This document shows positions 43,456 to 52,901 of a stretch of DNA of 64,000 nt, piece by piece. The number at the start of each line of letters is the position of its first letter. Position 1 is the first letter of the stretch. Made by a program: the position numbers and the translations under genes. The notes beneath the pieces are model-generated. The model made no database searches and was not told where the DNA came from. It worked only from the letters and a program-made list of their open reading frames with translations. This DNA comes from Cyanobium sp. CACIAM 14 (GTDB taxonomy: Bacteria; Cyanobacteriota; Cyanobacteriia; PCC-6307; Cyanobiaceae): the NCBI GenBank assembly GCA_000708525.1, contig JMRP01000001.1, forward strand, positions 124,001 to 188,000, in the 5' to 3' direction.

Positions 43456-45880
43456 ATGGCCAGCACCTTCAGCGAAGCTCCAGGCGTTCCCCGGCCATCC
43501 AGCTGCGGGGATCCCCAGCGCACCGGTCTCGGGGCGAACGACCTGTTCGAGGGCATCACCGAGCACCTGTTCTTCACCCTCGGCCGGCGGGCCCATCGGC
43601 CACGTGCGGTGGCGTACCTCTGCGGAGTTCCTGATCGGGCCCCAGCTGGGCAACAACCTGCTCATGCTCGGCATCCAGGCGGAGGCCGCCGAAGCTCTGC
43701 GCCGCTTCCGCATCCACGACATCGACCACATCCATGCCCTGGAGGAAGCGCCGGGGCTGGGCAACGGCGGCCTCGGACGCCTGGCCGCCCGTTTCCTGGA
43801 ATCCCTGGCGACCCTGGAGATCCCGGCCACCGGCTACGGCATCCGCTACGAGTTCGGAATCCTCGACCAGGTGATCCGGGACGGCTGGCAGGTGGAGATC
43901 ACCGACAGGTGGCTCAAGGGTGGCTGGCCCTGGGATCTGGTCCAGCCTTTCAAGAGCTGCAGGGTGGGCTTCGGCGGGCGCACCGAGGTCTGGCGCGACG
44001 ACCACGGCCGTTACCGGGTGCGCTGGGTCCCTGCCGAGCAGGCCATCGGCAGCCCCCACGATGTGCCGGTGCTCGGCTATCGCGTGAACACCTGCGACCG
44101 GCTGCGCCTCTGGAGAGCCGAAGCGGCAGACGCCTTCGATGTCCATGCCTTCAACAGCGGCGACTTCTACGGCGCCGTGGAGCAGAAGGTGAGCAGCGAA
44201 ACGCTCTCCAAGGTGCTCTATCCCAACGACGGCACCGATGCGGGCCGGCGCCTGCGGCTGATGCAGCAACACTTCTTCGTGAGCTGCACGCTGCAGGACA
44301 TGCTGCGCAACCTGCGCAAGCGTGGCATCGGCGTTCAGGAGTTTGCGACCCACTGGGCGGTGCAGCTCAACGACACCCATCCGGCCATCGCCGTGGCGGA
44401 GCTGATGCGCCTGCTGGTGGATGAGCATCATCTCGAATGGGACCAGGCCTGGGAGATCACCTGCCGCTCGATCGCCTACACCAACCACACCCTGCTTCCG
44501 GAAGCTCTCGAGGCCTGGGATCTGGGTCTGTTCGCCACCCTTCTTCCCCGTCATCTGGCACTGATCCATGAGATCAATGCCCGCTTCCTGCAGCAGGTGC
44601 GGATGCGGGCCCCGGGAGATGAAGATCTCCTCGCCAGGGTGTCGATCGTCGCCGAACAGGGCGGCAAGGCCATCCGCATGGCCCACCTGGCCACCATCGC
44701 CGCCCATCACGTCAATGGGTTGGTGGCCCTCCACAGCGAACTGGTGAGGAAGGAACTGCTGGCCGACTTCGCCCGCCTCCATCCGGAACGCTTCACCAAC
44801 GTCACCAACGGCGTCACCCCGCGCCGCTGGCTGGCCCTGGCCAATCCCGCACTGAACGGACTCCTGCGCGAAACCATCGGGGAGGACTGGCCCGCCCGGG
44901 AGCAGGAATGGCGGCGGTTGGAATCCTTCCGGTCCGATCCTGTCTTCCTGGACCGCCGGGAGGCCTGCAAGCAGGATGCCAAGCGCAGGCTGGCGGCGAT
45001 CATCGCCAGCCGCTGGGAGCAGGTGGTGGATCCGACCAGCCTCTTCGACGTGCAGGTGAAACGCATTCACGAATACAAGCGGCAGCACCTCAACGCCCTG
45101 CGGTTGGTGGTTCAGTACCTGCGCCTCAAGCACGGAGACACCACCGGAATGGTGCCCCGCACGGTTCTCTTCGGCGGCAAGGCTGCCCCCGGCTATTCCA
45201 TGGCCAAACTGATCATCCGCTTCATCAACGGAATTGCAGAGGTCGTCAACAACGACCCCGATGCAGAGGGGCTACTGAACGTTGTCTTCCTGTCGGATTA
45301 CAATGTGAAGCTGGGAGAGAAAGTCTACCCGGCCGCCGATCTCTCCGAGCAGATTTCCACCGCGGGCCTGGAGGCCTCGGGCACCGGAAACATGAAGCTC
45401 ACCATGAATGGGGCGCTCACCATCGGCACCCTGGATGGTGCGAACGTGGAGATCCGCGAACAGGTGGGCGACGACAACTTCTTCCTGTTCGGCAAGACTT
45501 CCGAGGACATCCGACACCTTCGTGGCCACTATCGTTCCTGGGACTGGCTGGAGCGCCTTCCCGCGCTGCAGGAGGCCCTGGCCCTGATGGAAGCTGGACA
45601 CTTCAGCAATGGTGACAGGGAACTGTTCCGGCCGCTGCTGGATCAGCTGCGCTGCCAGGATGCGTTTTTCGTGCTGGCCGATTTCGACGACTACCTCCGG
45701 GCTCAGAGCATGGTCGATGAGGTATGGCTCGATCGCCGCCGCTGGACGACGATGTCCCTGCTCAACACCGCCCGCAGCGGGTATTTCTCCTCCGACCGCT
45801 CGATCCGGCACTACGCCGCTTCCATCTGGAAGGTCTCTCCTCTGAGCCTTTCGATGACCAATGGTGGCTCCCGCGCCTAG
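43456..45880 (+). pseudogene. glgP: Glycogen phosphorylase, disrupted near the N-terminus
   Basis: From about 43622 to the stop at 45880 the sequence is an intact GT35 phosphorylase body: AEFLIGPQLGNNLLMLGIQAE, NGGLGRLAARFLESLA, KVLYPNDGTDAGRRLRL, VQLNDTHPAIAVAELMRLL and the PLP-lysine block EASGTGNMKLTMNGALTIGTLDGANVEI. The true N-terminus lies in another frame from the ATG at 43456 (LGANDLFEGITEHLFFTLGRRA ... RAVAYL). The normal helix of about 35-37 residues between LGR and VAYLSAEFL is missing. The frame changes at 43617-43622, where CTCT replaces an expected CTCTCT. Automated tools may instead call an 843-codon frame from 43349 with a meaningless N-terminus. A sequencing or assembly error cannot be excluded. 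Confidence 0.75.
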
Positions 45881-45931
45881 CGTGGGCGGCTTCCTGGATG
45901 TCACCTGCATTTCCCATCCCATCACCACCCC

Positions 45932-46348
45932 ATGGCCAGCTCCTCCAGGATCCAACGTCAGAGCATCCGCAACCTCGCCAACGCTCGTTCGCTGCGCCCG
46001 ATGCAGGAGGGAGAGGTCATCTTCCGGGCCGGAGAGCCGGGTGACTGCCTCTACGGCGTCGTCGATGGCCGCGTGAAGGTCGCGTGGGATGACGGCCTGC
46101 TGTACGAGACCATCGAGGCCGGCAGCAGTTTCGGGGTGGGGGCGCTGGTGGACGGGAACCACAGACGCTACGGAACGGCCACGGCCCTCAGCGACGGTCA
46201 CCTGCTGGTGAGGCACCGGGAGCGGTTCCAGCCGGCCCTGCAGGAGCAGCCCATGTTCCCTATGGAGATGCTTCAGGATCTCGACGAGCGCTACCGGGGC
46301 CTGAAGGCCCGCACGCACGCCCTGGAGGTGGACGCCACCGGCGCCTGA
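45932..46348 (+). CDS. Small cyclic-nucleotide-binding-domain protein
   Basis: A 138-residue protein that is essentially one cNMP-binding beta-barrel: LANARSLRPMQEGEVIFRAGEPGDCLYGVVDGRVKVAWDDGLLYETIEAGSSFGVGALVDG, given here as family blocks in order. The phosphate-binding cassette is weak (GVGALVDGNHRRYGTATA instead of FGExALL-R-A), so nucleotide binding is doubtful. There is no DNA-binding domain. The gene ends 12 bases before the P-type ATPase gene, so it may act as an accessory or sensor for that transporter. That role is inferred from position only. Confidence 0.75.
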   Translation: MASSSRIQRQSIRNLANARSLRPMQEGEVIFRAGEPGDCLYGVVDGRVKVAWDDGLLYETIEAGSSFGVGALVDGNHRRYGTATALSDGHLLVRHRERFQPALQEQPMFPMEMLQDLDERYRGLKARTHALEVDATGA

Positions 46349-46360
46349 GAACCATCGACC

Positions 46361-49084
46361 ATGGCGCTCCCGTTCCCCTTGCCCTCCCTGAACCGTCACC
46401 CGGCCGGTTCCCCCGTGGCAGCGCCGGCGTCGGCGGCCATCGAATCGGCCAACCAGGAACTCCTGGAGGCCGCCCGCCGGAGTCCCGAGGAGGTCCTCGA
46501 ACGGCTGAACTCCACTGCAGACGGCTTGAGCGAGCTCCAGTCGCAGCTCCGGCTCGCCAGGGTCGGGCCGAACCTGATCGCCCACGAGAAACCCGTCTCC
46601 TGGGTGGTGCAGCTGCTGGGCACCTTCCGCAATCCCCTGGTGGCCCTGCTGGCCGCCCTGGCCGCCATTTCGCTGCTGACCGGGGACAGCAAGGCGGCGG
46701 TGATCATCCTCGCGATGATCCTCTTCAGCGTGATTCTCCGGTTCTCCCAGGAATACCGCTCGCTCCGTGCAGCCGAAGCGCTGCGCCGGCTCGTGCACAC
46801 CACCGCCACGGTGCTGCGCCACGATGCCCGCAAGGACATCAGCCCCGCCCTGGCGGCCGACCTCGGTCTGCACCTGGGCGGCGAAACCCCCGGGCCGCAG
46901 GAGATTCCCATCGACCGCCTCGTGCCCGGTGATGTTGTGCTGCTCTCCGCCGGCGACATGATCCCGGCGGATGTGCGCGTGCTCGCCTCCAGGGACCTGT
47001 TCGTCAGTCAGGCTGCGCTGACCGGGGAATCCCTGCCGGTGGAGAAGCATGCCGGCCTGCCGGAGCGCCAGACGGCGCTGCGGGAACCCCTGGAGCTGCA
47101 GAACCTCTGCTTCCTGGGCACGAACGTGATCAGCGGTTCGGCCACGGCGGTGGTGGTGGAGACGGGCGAGCGCACCTGTCTGGGCTTGCTGGCCCGCACG
47201 GTGACGGGGGTGCGCAGCCGCACCAGCTTCGATCGGGGGATCAGCGATATCAGTCTGCTGCTGGTGCGCTTCATGGTGGTGATGGCGCCCGCCGTGTTCG
47301 TGATCAACGGCATCAGCAAGGGGAACTGGGGGGAAGCCTTCTTCTTCGCCCTCTCGGTGGCCGTGGGGCTGACACCGGAGATGCTGCCGATGATCGTGAC
47401 GGCCAACCTCTCGCGAGGCGCCATCGCGATGGCGAAGGAGAAGGTGATCGTCAAGAACATCGATTCGATCCAGAACCTCGGTGCGATGAACATTCTCTGC
47501 ACCGACAAGACGGGTACACTCACCCAGGATCGCATCGTGCTGAAGCTGCACCTTGACCTTCACGGCAGGGATTGCGATGAGGTGCTCGAACTGGCCTATC
47601 TCAACAGCTTCTACCAGACGGGATTGCGAAGCCTGCTGGATGTGGCGGTGCTGGAGGATGTGGAGATGCACGCCGCCCTGAAGGTGGAGAAGAACTTCAG
47701 GAAGATCGACGAGATCCCCTTCGACTTCCAGCGTCGTCGCATGTCGGTCGTGGTGGAGGAGGAGAACCATCACCATGAACTGATCTGCAAGGGGGCCCTC
47801 GAGGAGATCCTGGCGGTGTGCAGCAGCGTCAAGGATGGCCCGATCATCCAACCACTGGACGACGACACCCGCAGGCAGGTGTTGAAGCTGAGCGAGGATC
47901 TCAATGACGATGGCCTGCGCGTGATCGCCGTGGCCTACAAGGAGGTTCCCCTGCAGAACCTTCCCTATTCCCTCGCCGATGAATCCGATCTCACCCTGGT
48001 GGGCCTGATCGCCTTCCTCGATCCACCCAAGGATTCCGCGGCAGAGGCGATACGGGAGCTGAACCGACGGCGGATCGCCGTGAAGGTGCTCACAGGCGAT
48101 AACCCCGTCATCGCCCGCAAGACCTGCAGGGACGTCGGCCTGAAGGTGGAGGGTGTCCTCGTGGGGGCGGAGATCGAGGCCATGGACGAGGCCAGGCTTG
48201 CCGGGTCCGTGGAGACGACCACGATCTTCGCCAAGCTCTCGCCGCTGCAGAAATCACGGATCATCCGGCTGCTGCGTGCGCGGGGCCATGTGGTGGGCTT
48301 CATGGGGGATGGCATCAACGATGCCGCCGCCCTGCGGGAAGCCGATATCGGCATCTCCGTGGACACGGCCGTGGACATCGCCAAGGAATCGGCTGACATC
48401 GTGCTGCTGGAAAAGAGCCTGCTCGTGCTCAATGCCGGTGTGGCCGAGGGACGACGCACCTTCGGGAACATCGTCAAGTACATCAAGATGGGCACAAGCT
48501 CCGCCTTCGGCAATATGTTCAGCATGCTTGGGGCCAGCATCGTTCTTCCATTTCTACCGATGCTCCCTGTCCAGATTCTGCTCAACAATCTTCTCTACGA
48601 TTTCTCCCAGACAGGCATACCCTTTGACAATGTCGATCCGGATTACCTTGAGCAACCCCGTCAATGGAGCGTTGCTGATTTTCGCCGGTTCATGATCTGG
48701 ATCGGCCCCATCAGCTCCCTGTTCGACTATGCCACCTTCGCCTTGATGTGGTTCGTCTTCTCCGCCAACACGGTGGAGCAGCAGGCTCTCTTTCATACCG
48801 GCTGGTTCGTGGAGAGCCTGATGACCCAGACCCTGATCGTGCACATCATCCGCACCGCCCGCATCCCCTTCCTGCAGAGCAACCCGGCGCCGTTCATGGC
48901 CCTGGTCACCGTGCTGGTGATGGCCATCGGCATCGCCCTTCCCTTCACTTCGATCGGTGCCGCGCTGGGCATGGTGGCCCTGCCGGCGGCCTACTTCGGC
49001 TGGCTGGGGGCGATCCTGCTGAGCTACTGCGTGCTGACCCAGCTGGTGAAGACCTGGTACGTGCGCCGCTTCGGCTACAACTGA
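46361..49084 (+). CDS. mgtA: Magnesium-translocating P-type ATPase (MgtA/MgtB type)
   Basis: A 907-residue P3B-type ATPase in the plasma membrane that imports Mg2+ at the expense of ATP. Landmarks are the N-terminal cation-ATPase domain (VGPNLIAHEKPVSWVVQLLGTFRNPLVALLAALA), the actuator motif AALTGESLPVEKH and the phosphorylation site MNILCTDKTGTLTQD (Asp about 381). The hinge is GFMGDGINDAAALREADIGISVDTAVDIAKESADIVLLEKSL. The TM region includes LLNNLLYDFSQTGIPFDNVD, specific to MgtA. It is preceded by a small cyclic-nucleotide-binding protein in the same operon. The usual mgtA leader riboswitch is not apparent in the 12-base gap. Confidence 0.94.
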   Translation: MALPFPLPSLNRHPAGSPVAAPASAAIESANQELLEAARRSPEEVLERLNSTADGLSELQSQLRLARVGPNLIAHEKPVSWVVQLLGTFRNPLVALLAALAAISLLTGDSKAAVIILAMILFSVILRFSQEYRSLRAAEALRRLVHTTATVLRHDARKDISPALAADLGLHLGGETPGPQEIPIDRLVPGDVVLLSAGDMIPADVRVLASRDLFVSQAALTGESLPVEKHAGLPERQTALREPLELQNLCFLGTNVISGSATAVVVETGERTCLGLLARTVTGVRSRTSFDRGISDISLLLVRFMVVMAPAVFVINGISKGNWGEAFFFALSVAVGLTPEMLPMIVTANLSRGAIAMAKEKVIVKNIDSIQNLGAMNILCTDKTGTLTQDRIVLKLHLDLHGRDCDEVLELAYLNSFYQTGLRSLLDVAVLEDVEMHAALKVEKNFRKIDEIPFDFQRRRMSVVVEEENHHHELICKGALEEILAVCSSVKDGPIIQPLDDDTRRQVLKLSEDLNDDGLRVIAVAYKEVPLQNLPYSLADESDLTLVGLIAFLDPPKDSAAEAIRELNRRRIAVKVLTGDNPVIARKTCRDVGLKVEGVLVGAEIEAMDEARLAGSVETTTIFAKLSPLQKSRIIRLLRARGHVVGFMGDGINDAAALREADIGISVDTAVDIAKESADIVLLEKSLLVLNAGVAEGRRTFGNIVKYIKMGTSSAFGNMFSMLGASIVLPFLPMLPVQILLNNLLYDFSQTGIPFDNVDPDYLEQPRQWSVADFRRFMIWIGPISSLFDYATFALMWFVFSANTVEQQALFHTGWFVESLMTQTLIVHIIRTARIPFLQSNPAPFMALVTVLVMAIGIALPFTSIGAALGMVALPAAYFGWLGAILLSYCVLTQLVKTWYVRRFGYN

Positions 49085-49110
49085 TTCGCCCCACGGGCCA
49101 TGGCTTCGTC

Positions 49111-49935
49111 TCAGCGGCGGCTGATCACCACCTCCAGATACTCCGCCGGCACCACCAGGGAGCCGGCGCCGGCGCTGTTCCACTCCGCCAGCAGGGCGAG
49201 GAGGTCGGCCTCCAGGGCGGCCTGACCCGCGGCATCGAGGGCGGCGAAGGCTCGGTGGATGGGGCCGTAGAAGCGGCGGAACACCTCCACCCAGTGGGCG
49301 GCAGAGCGGTAGCGGAAGGGGAAGATCTGGCGCTGGGTCCTGAGGGCGCCGATCCCCGGCCCGAACAGCTCCCTCAGGTGGGGTTCGCTGCCCCACAGCA
49401 TCGGTGACTCCAGGCCGGCGGGTGGGGGCAGATGCCGGGCGATCGTGCGGAACAGGGCCCCGAGAAACCCCTCCGGAGTCCAGTTGGCGAGGGCGATGCG
49501 GCCCCCCGGGCGCACCACCCGCAACAGCTCGGCGGCGGTGCGTCGGTGGTCGGGGCTGAACATCACCCCGAAGCTGGAGAGCGCGACATCGAAGCTGGCG
49601 TCGGCGAAGGGAAGGGCCTCGGCGTCGCCGGTCACGAAGGTGATCGGCAGGCCTTCGGCCTCGGCCCGGCGGCGACCCTTCTCCAGCAGGGCGGGAACGT
49701 AGTCGCTGGAGGTCACCTCGGCGAAGCGCCGGGCGGCGGCGAGGCTGGCGTTGCCGTTGCCGGCGGCCACGTCGAGCACCCGCTCGCCGGCGCGCACGTC
49801 GGCGGCTTCGGCGAGCATCTCGCCCACCAGCTGGAGGGTGACGCCGATCACGGCGAAATCGCCGCTGGCCCACGTCGCCTGCTGCCTTGTCTTGATCGCG
49901 GCCAGATCAGGGGCCGGGAGGGATGTGAGGGTCAT
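49111..49935 (-). CDS. Class I SAM-dependent methyltransferase
   Basis: A methyltransferase of about 274 residues. Motif I is GERVLDVAAGNGNASLAAARRF, with VTSSDYVPALLEKGRRRAE, FVTGDAEALPFADASFDVALSSFGVMF and VRPGGRIALANWTPEGFLG following in the standard UbiE/BioC-like order. The methyl acceptor is unknown. The ATG at 49935 (MTLTSLPAP) was chosen; the longer frame upstream runs through the regulatory region. The gene is divergent from an AraC-family regulator 133 bases away, the usual layout of a regulator controlling its neighbour. Confidence 0.85.
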   Translation of the reverse strand: MTLTSLPAPDLAAIKTRQQATWASGDFAVIGVTLQLVGEMLAEAADVRAGERVLDVAAGNGNASLAAARRFAEVTSSDYVPALLEKGRRRAEAEGLPITFVTGDAEALPFADASFDVALSSFGVMFSPDHRRTAAELLRVVRPGGRIALANWTPEGFLGALFRTIARHLPPPAGLESPMLWGSEPHLRELFGPGIGALRTQRQIFPFRYRSAAHWVEVFRRFYGPIHRAFAALDAAGQAALEADLLALLAEWNSAGAGSLVVPAEYLEVVISRR

Positions 49936-50068
49936 GCTCGGGTCCTCGTCGATGGGGAAGGTCGCGGGGACGACCTGGAACCAGTGTTCGCGGAGCGCTC
50001 CATGCCCCGCTTCCCCGTCCGTCGCCCAGAGTTGACCGATCGTCCGGCGTTCCGGAGGCGGCGCAGCG

Positions 50069-51070
50069 ATGGCCACCGATCCCCTTGCGGACCTGCTGCG
50101 CGGCCTGCGCTTCCGCAGTGCCGTGTTCTATCTGGTGAGCGGCGGTGAGGGCTGGGCCGCCTCGGCGCCGGTGGCGGGGGAACTGGCGGAGGTGCTGCTG
50201 CCCGGTGTGGAGCACGTGATGGAGTACCACTTCGTGGTGCGTGGACGGGCCTGGGCGGTGCTCGAGGGACAGGACCCCGTGCCGCTCGCCGAAGGGGAGG
50301 CGGTGGTCTTTCCGCAGGGGGACGCCCACGTGATCACCAGCCGCCCCGGCCTGCGGCCGGCACCGGCCGATCCGGCCTGGTACCGGGCCACCAGGGAGGT
50401 GCCCAAGCCCCTGCCGATCCACCTGCGCGGCCTCACGGAGATCACCCCGGGGGACCTGGATCCCGATGCCGACACGGTGCTGGCCTGTGGCTTCCTGGGC
50501 TGCGACCTGCGGCCCTTCAATCCGCTGATCAGCTCCCTGCCGCGGCTTCTGCCCGTGCCGGCCGGCGGGGCTGGCGAGGCCCTGCGTCCGCTCCTCACCC
50601 AGGCGATGGCGGCGGTGGAGGCGGGCCAGGCCGGGGCGAGCGCCGCCCTCGATCGACTGGGGGAACTGCTGCTGGTGGAGGCGGTGCGGGGCTATCTCAG
50701 CGCCCTTCCGGAGCAGGCCATGGCGGGGTGGCTGGCCGCCCTGCGGGATGGTCCCCTGGCCCGTGCCCTCACCGCGCTGCATGCCGATCCGGCCCGGGAG
50801 TGGAGCGTGGAGGCGCTGGCGGCGGAGGCGGCCCTCTCCCGCTCGGCCTTCCACGAGCGCTTCACGGCGGTGGTCGGCGTGCCGCCGATGCAGTACCTCA
50901 CCCATTGGCGCCTGCAGGAGGCCTCCCGGCGTCTCCTGGAGACTGACGACTCGGTGACGGCGGTGGCGCTGGAGGTGGGGTACGGCTCGGAGGCGGCCTT
51001 CTCCCGTGCCTTCCGTCGCCTCACTGGGAGCCCCCCGGCCCAGTGGCGCCGCCAGCGGCGAGGGACCTGA
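50069..51070 (+). CDS. AraC-family transcriptional regulator with cupin domain
   Basis: A 333-residue regulator. Residues 1-190 form an AraC-type cupin ligand domain (FYLVSGGEGWAASAPVAG ... MEYHFVVRGRAWAVLEG ... GEAVVFPQGDAHVITS). The C-terminal 100 residues contain two helix-turn-helix motifs (WSVEALAAEAALSRSAFHERFTAVVG and DSVTAVALEVGYGSEAAFSRAFRRLTG). The effector is unknown. It most likely controls the divergently transcribed methyltransferase and itself. Confidence 0.9.
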   Translation: MATDPLADLLRGLRFRSAVFYLVSGGEGWAASAPVAGELAEVLLPGVEHVMEYHFVVRGRAWAVLEGQDPVPLAEGEAVVFPQGDAHVITSRPGLRPAPADPAWYRATREVPKPLPIHLRGLTEITPGDLDPDADTVLACGFLGCDLRPFNPLISSLPRLLPVPAGGAGEALRPLLTQAMAAVEAGQAGASAALDRLGELLLVEAVRGYLSALPEQAMAGWLAALRDGPLARALTALHADPAREWSVEALAAEAALSRSAFHERFTAVVGVPPMQYLTHWRLQEASRRLLETDDSVTAVALEVGYGSEAAFSRAFRRLTGSPPAQWRRQRRGT

Positions 51071-51124
51071 GGCTTCGGCGATCTGGTATTCCCTTCCTCG
51101 AGCAGACCACCGAAGGACACCGCC

Positions 51125-52897
51125 ATGACCCATCGGCTTCCGCTGCGGCGGGCGAGGTTCTGCGCCCTGGGTCTGGTGCTCCTGCTGGTGCTGCTCCTGA
51201 GCGCTCCAATTCTGGCGAAGGGCGATCCGCTGCCCGCGACGGCCCGCAGGCACTGGTGGGATCTGGACCGGGCCCATCGCTGCGGAAGCCTGTGGTGCAG
51301 CCGGGTGCTCACCCCCCACACCCCTCTCGCACCGTTCGGTCCGAGGATCACTCTGGCCGTCATCCCCGGTGCTGGGGAAGGCTCTCAGCAGGCCGCCGCA
51401 CGGGTGGAGGCGCGCTCCTCGGCCGTGGCCACCACGCTCGGGAAGCTCTCCAGGGCCCTGGGGAAGCATCTGGACGCCTCCCCGCCTGCAGCGGACGGCG
51501 TGCCGGCGGGCTTCTGGCTCGACCGGCGCGACAAGTCCCGCCACCCCCTCACGCCCTCGTTGCGGATCGGGGTGAAGAACCGCACGCCGGTGATCTATCT
51601 CCCTGCCGACCCCACCCTGAAAAGACCCCAGGTCACCCTGATCACCCTCACCGAGCCGGACAGCCTCGCCAACGACCTCGACCTGGAGACCCTGGCGGAG
51701 CAGTGGAAGGGCCTGCTGGAGGGCACCCTGAGCGAAGGGCTCTGGGGAGCCAGCTTCAACCGGTCCTACCCCTGGGGTCGCTCCCTCGCCGCCCTGGTGA
51801 CGCTGGGTCTCGGCGTCCTGGGCACCTGCCTGTGCACCCTTCGGTTGCAGGGGCTCTACCGGCGGGCGCGGGAAGTCCGTGCTGATCTGAGCCGGCAGCA
51901 GGAGGCGGCGAAAGTCACCGCCGAGGACTCAGGGGAGACCCTCAGGGCCTGTCAGCGGCTGGAGCGCCAGTTGCGGCGAACGGGCTTGCTGGTGAAGCTG
52001 CTGCAGGTGCTGCGCATCGCCGTCGTGGTGATGGCGTTGATCCTCGCCCTCAGTCTGTTCCCGACCACCCGGCTCGCCGCCGCCTTCCTGATGCAGCAGT
52101 CCATCGGCCTGCCGGTGATCTGGCTTGCCATGGTGCTGCTCGAGGGAGGCCTGACCTGGTCGGTCGTGCGGCGGCTCAATCGCTGGGCGGTGGATGCGCA
52201 GGCGCTGAATCCCACCTCGCTGCGGCCACGCATGCGCCTGGAGACCAACCTGCGCGTGCTCAAGGGCAGCATCGCCGCGGCCACAAGCCTGCTGGGGGCC
52301 TATCTCACCCTGCTGCTGTTCGGGATCCAGCCCCAGATCCTGGCCGGGGCGGGGATCGTGGCCGTGGCGATGGGCTTTCTCGCCCGCAGCCTGGTGGAGG
52401 ATCTGATCAGCGGGATCAGGATCCTGGCCACGGATCGCTTCGCCATCGGCGATTCCATCGTGATCAACGGGCACGCCGGGCTGGTGGAGGCGATGAATCT
52501 CGTCCAGACCCAGCTCCGGGGCGGCGAGGGGGAGGTGGTGACGATTCCCAACGGCATGATCCGCGACAGCATCAACCGGAGCAAGGACTGGTCGCGGGTG
52601 AACTTCGAGGTGGACATTGCCTGGGACAGCGATCTGCAGCAGGCCTGCGTCCTGCTGCAGCAGGTGGCCAGCGCCCTGGCGGAGGATCCGCTCTGGAAGG
52701 ACCAGATCCTCGAACCTCCGCAGCTGCTGGGGGTGGAGCGGCTGGAGCAGAGCGGCGTGCGCCTGAAGCTCTGGATCAAGACCCAGCCCCTCAGGCAATG
52801 GGCGGTGGCCCGGGAGTTCCGCCACCGCCTCAAGCCGGCCTTCGACGCCGCCGGCATCGCCCCGGAGGTGCCGCAGCAGCTGCTGCGGCGCGGTTGA
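51125..52897 (+). CDS. MscS-family mechanosensitive ion channel with periplasmic domain
   Basis: A 590-residue protein. A signal peptide (ARFCALGLVLLLVLLLSAPILA) is followed by a periplasmic region of about 200 residues. One membrane helix, a charged coiled-coil-like stretch (REVRADLSRQQEAAKVTAED) and more helices come next. The MscS core then has ILAGAGIVAVAMGFLARSLVEDLISGIRILATDRFAIGDSIVINGHAGLVEAMNLVQTQLRGGEGEVVTIPNGMI in short conserved blocks. It should gate on membrane tension. It differs in length and N-terminus from the MscS homologue at 39334. Its stop is four bases from the stop of a convergent K+ channel gene. Confidence 0.88.
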   Translation: MTHRLPLRRARFCALGLVLLLVLLLSAPILAKGDPLPATARRHWWDLDRAHRCGSLWCSRVLTPHTPLAPFGPRITLAVIPGAGEGSQQAAARVEARSSAVATTLGKLSRALGKHLDASPPAADGVPAGFWLDRRDKSRHPLTPSLRIGVKNRTPVIYLPADPTLKRPQVTLITLTEPDSLANDLDLETLAEQWKGLLEGTLSEGLWGASFNRSYPWGRSLAALVTLGLGVLGTCLCTLRLQGLYRRAREVRADLSRQQEAAKVTAEDSGETLRACQRLERQLRRTGLLVKLLQVLRIAVVVMALILALSLFPTTRLAAAFLMQQSIGLPVIWLAMVLLEGGLTWSVVRRLNRWAVDAQALNPTSLRPRMRLETNLRVLKGSIAAATSLLGAYLTLLLFGIQPQILAGAGIVAVAMGFLARSLVEDLISGIRILATDRFAIGDSIVINGHAGLVEAMNLVQTQLRGGEGEVVTIPNGMIRDSINRSKDWSRVNFEVDIAWDSDLQQACVLLQQVASALAEDPLWKDQILEPPQLLGVERLEQSGVRLKLWIKTQPLRQWAVAREFRHRLKPAFDAAGIAPEVPQQLLRRG

Positions 52898-52901
52898 AGG
52901 G

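Noticed and set aside
42837-43634. Full 265-codon frame starting at 42837 as a real protein
   Set aside because: From about 43335 the translation is Ser/Arg/Pro-rich and overlaps the true N-terminal coding region of glgP in another frame, so only the first part is meaningful.
45272-47851. Minus-strand open frame of 859 codons across glgP, the cNMP gene and mgtA
   Set aside because: It spans three genes in antisense and its translation is low-complexity His/Gln/Gly/Arg. The plus-strand genes have clear motifs.
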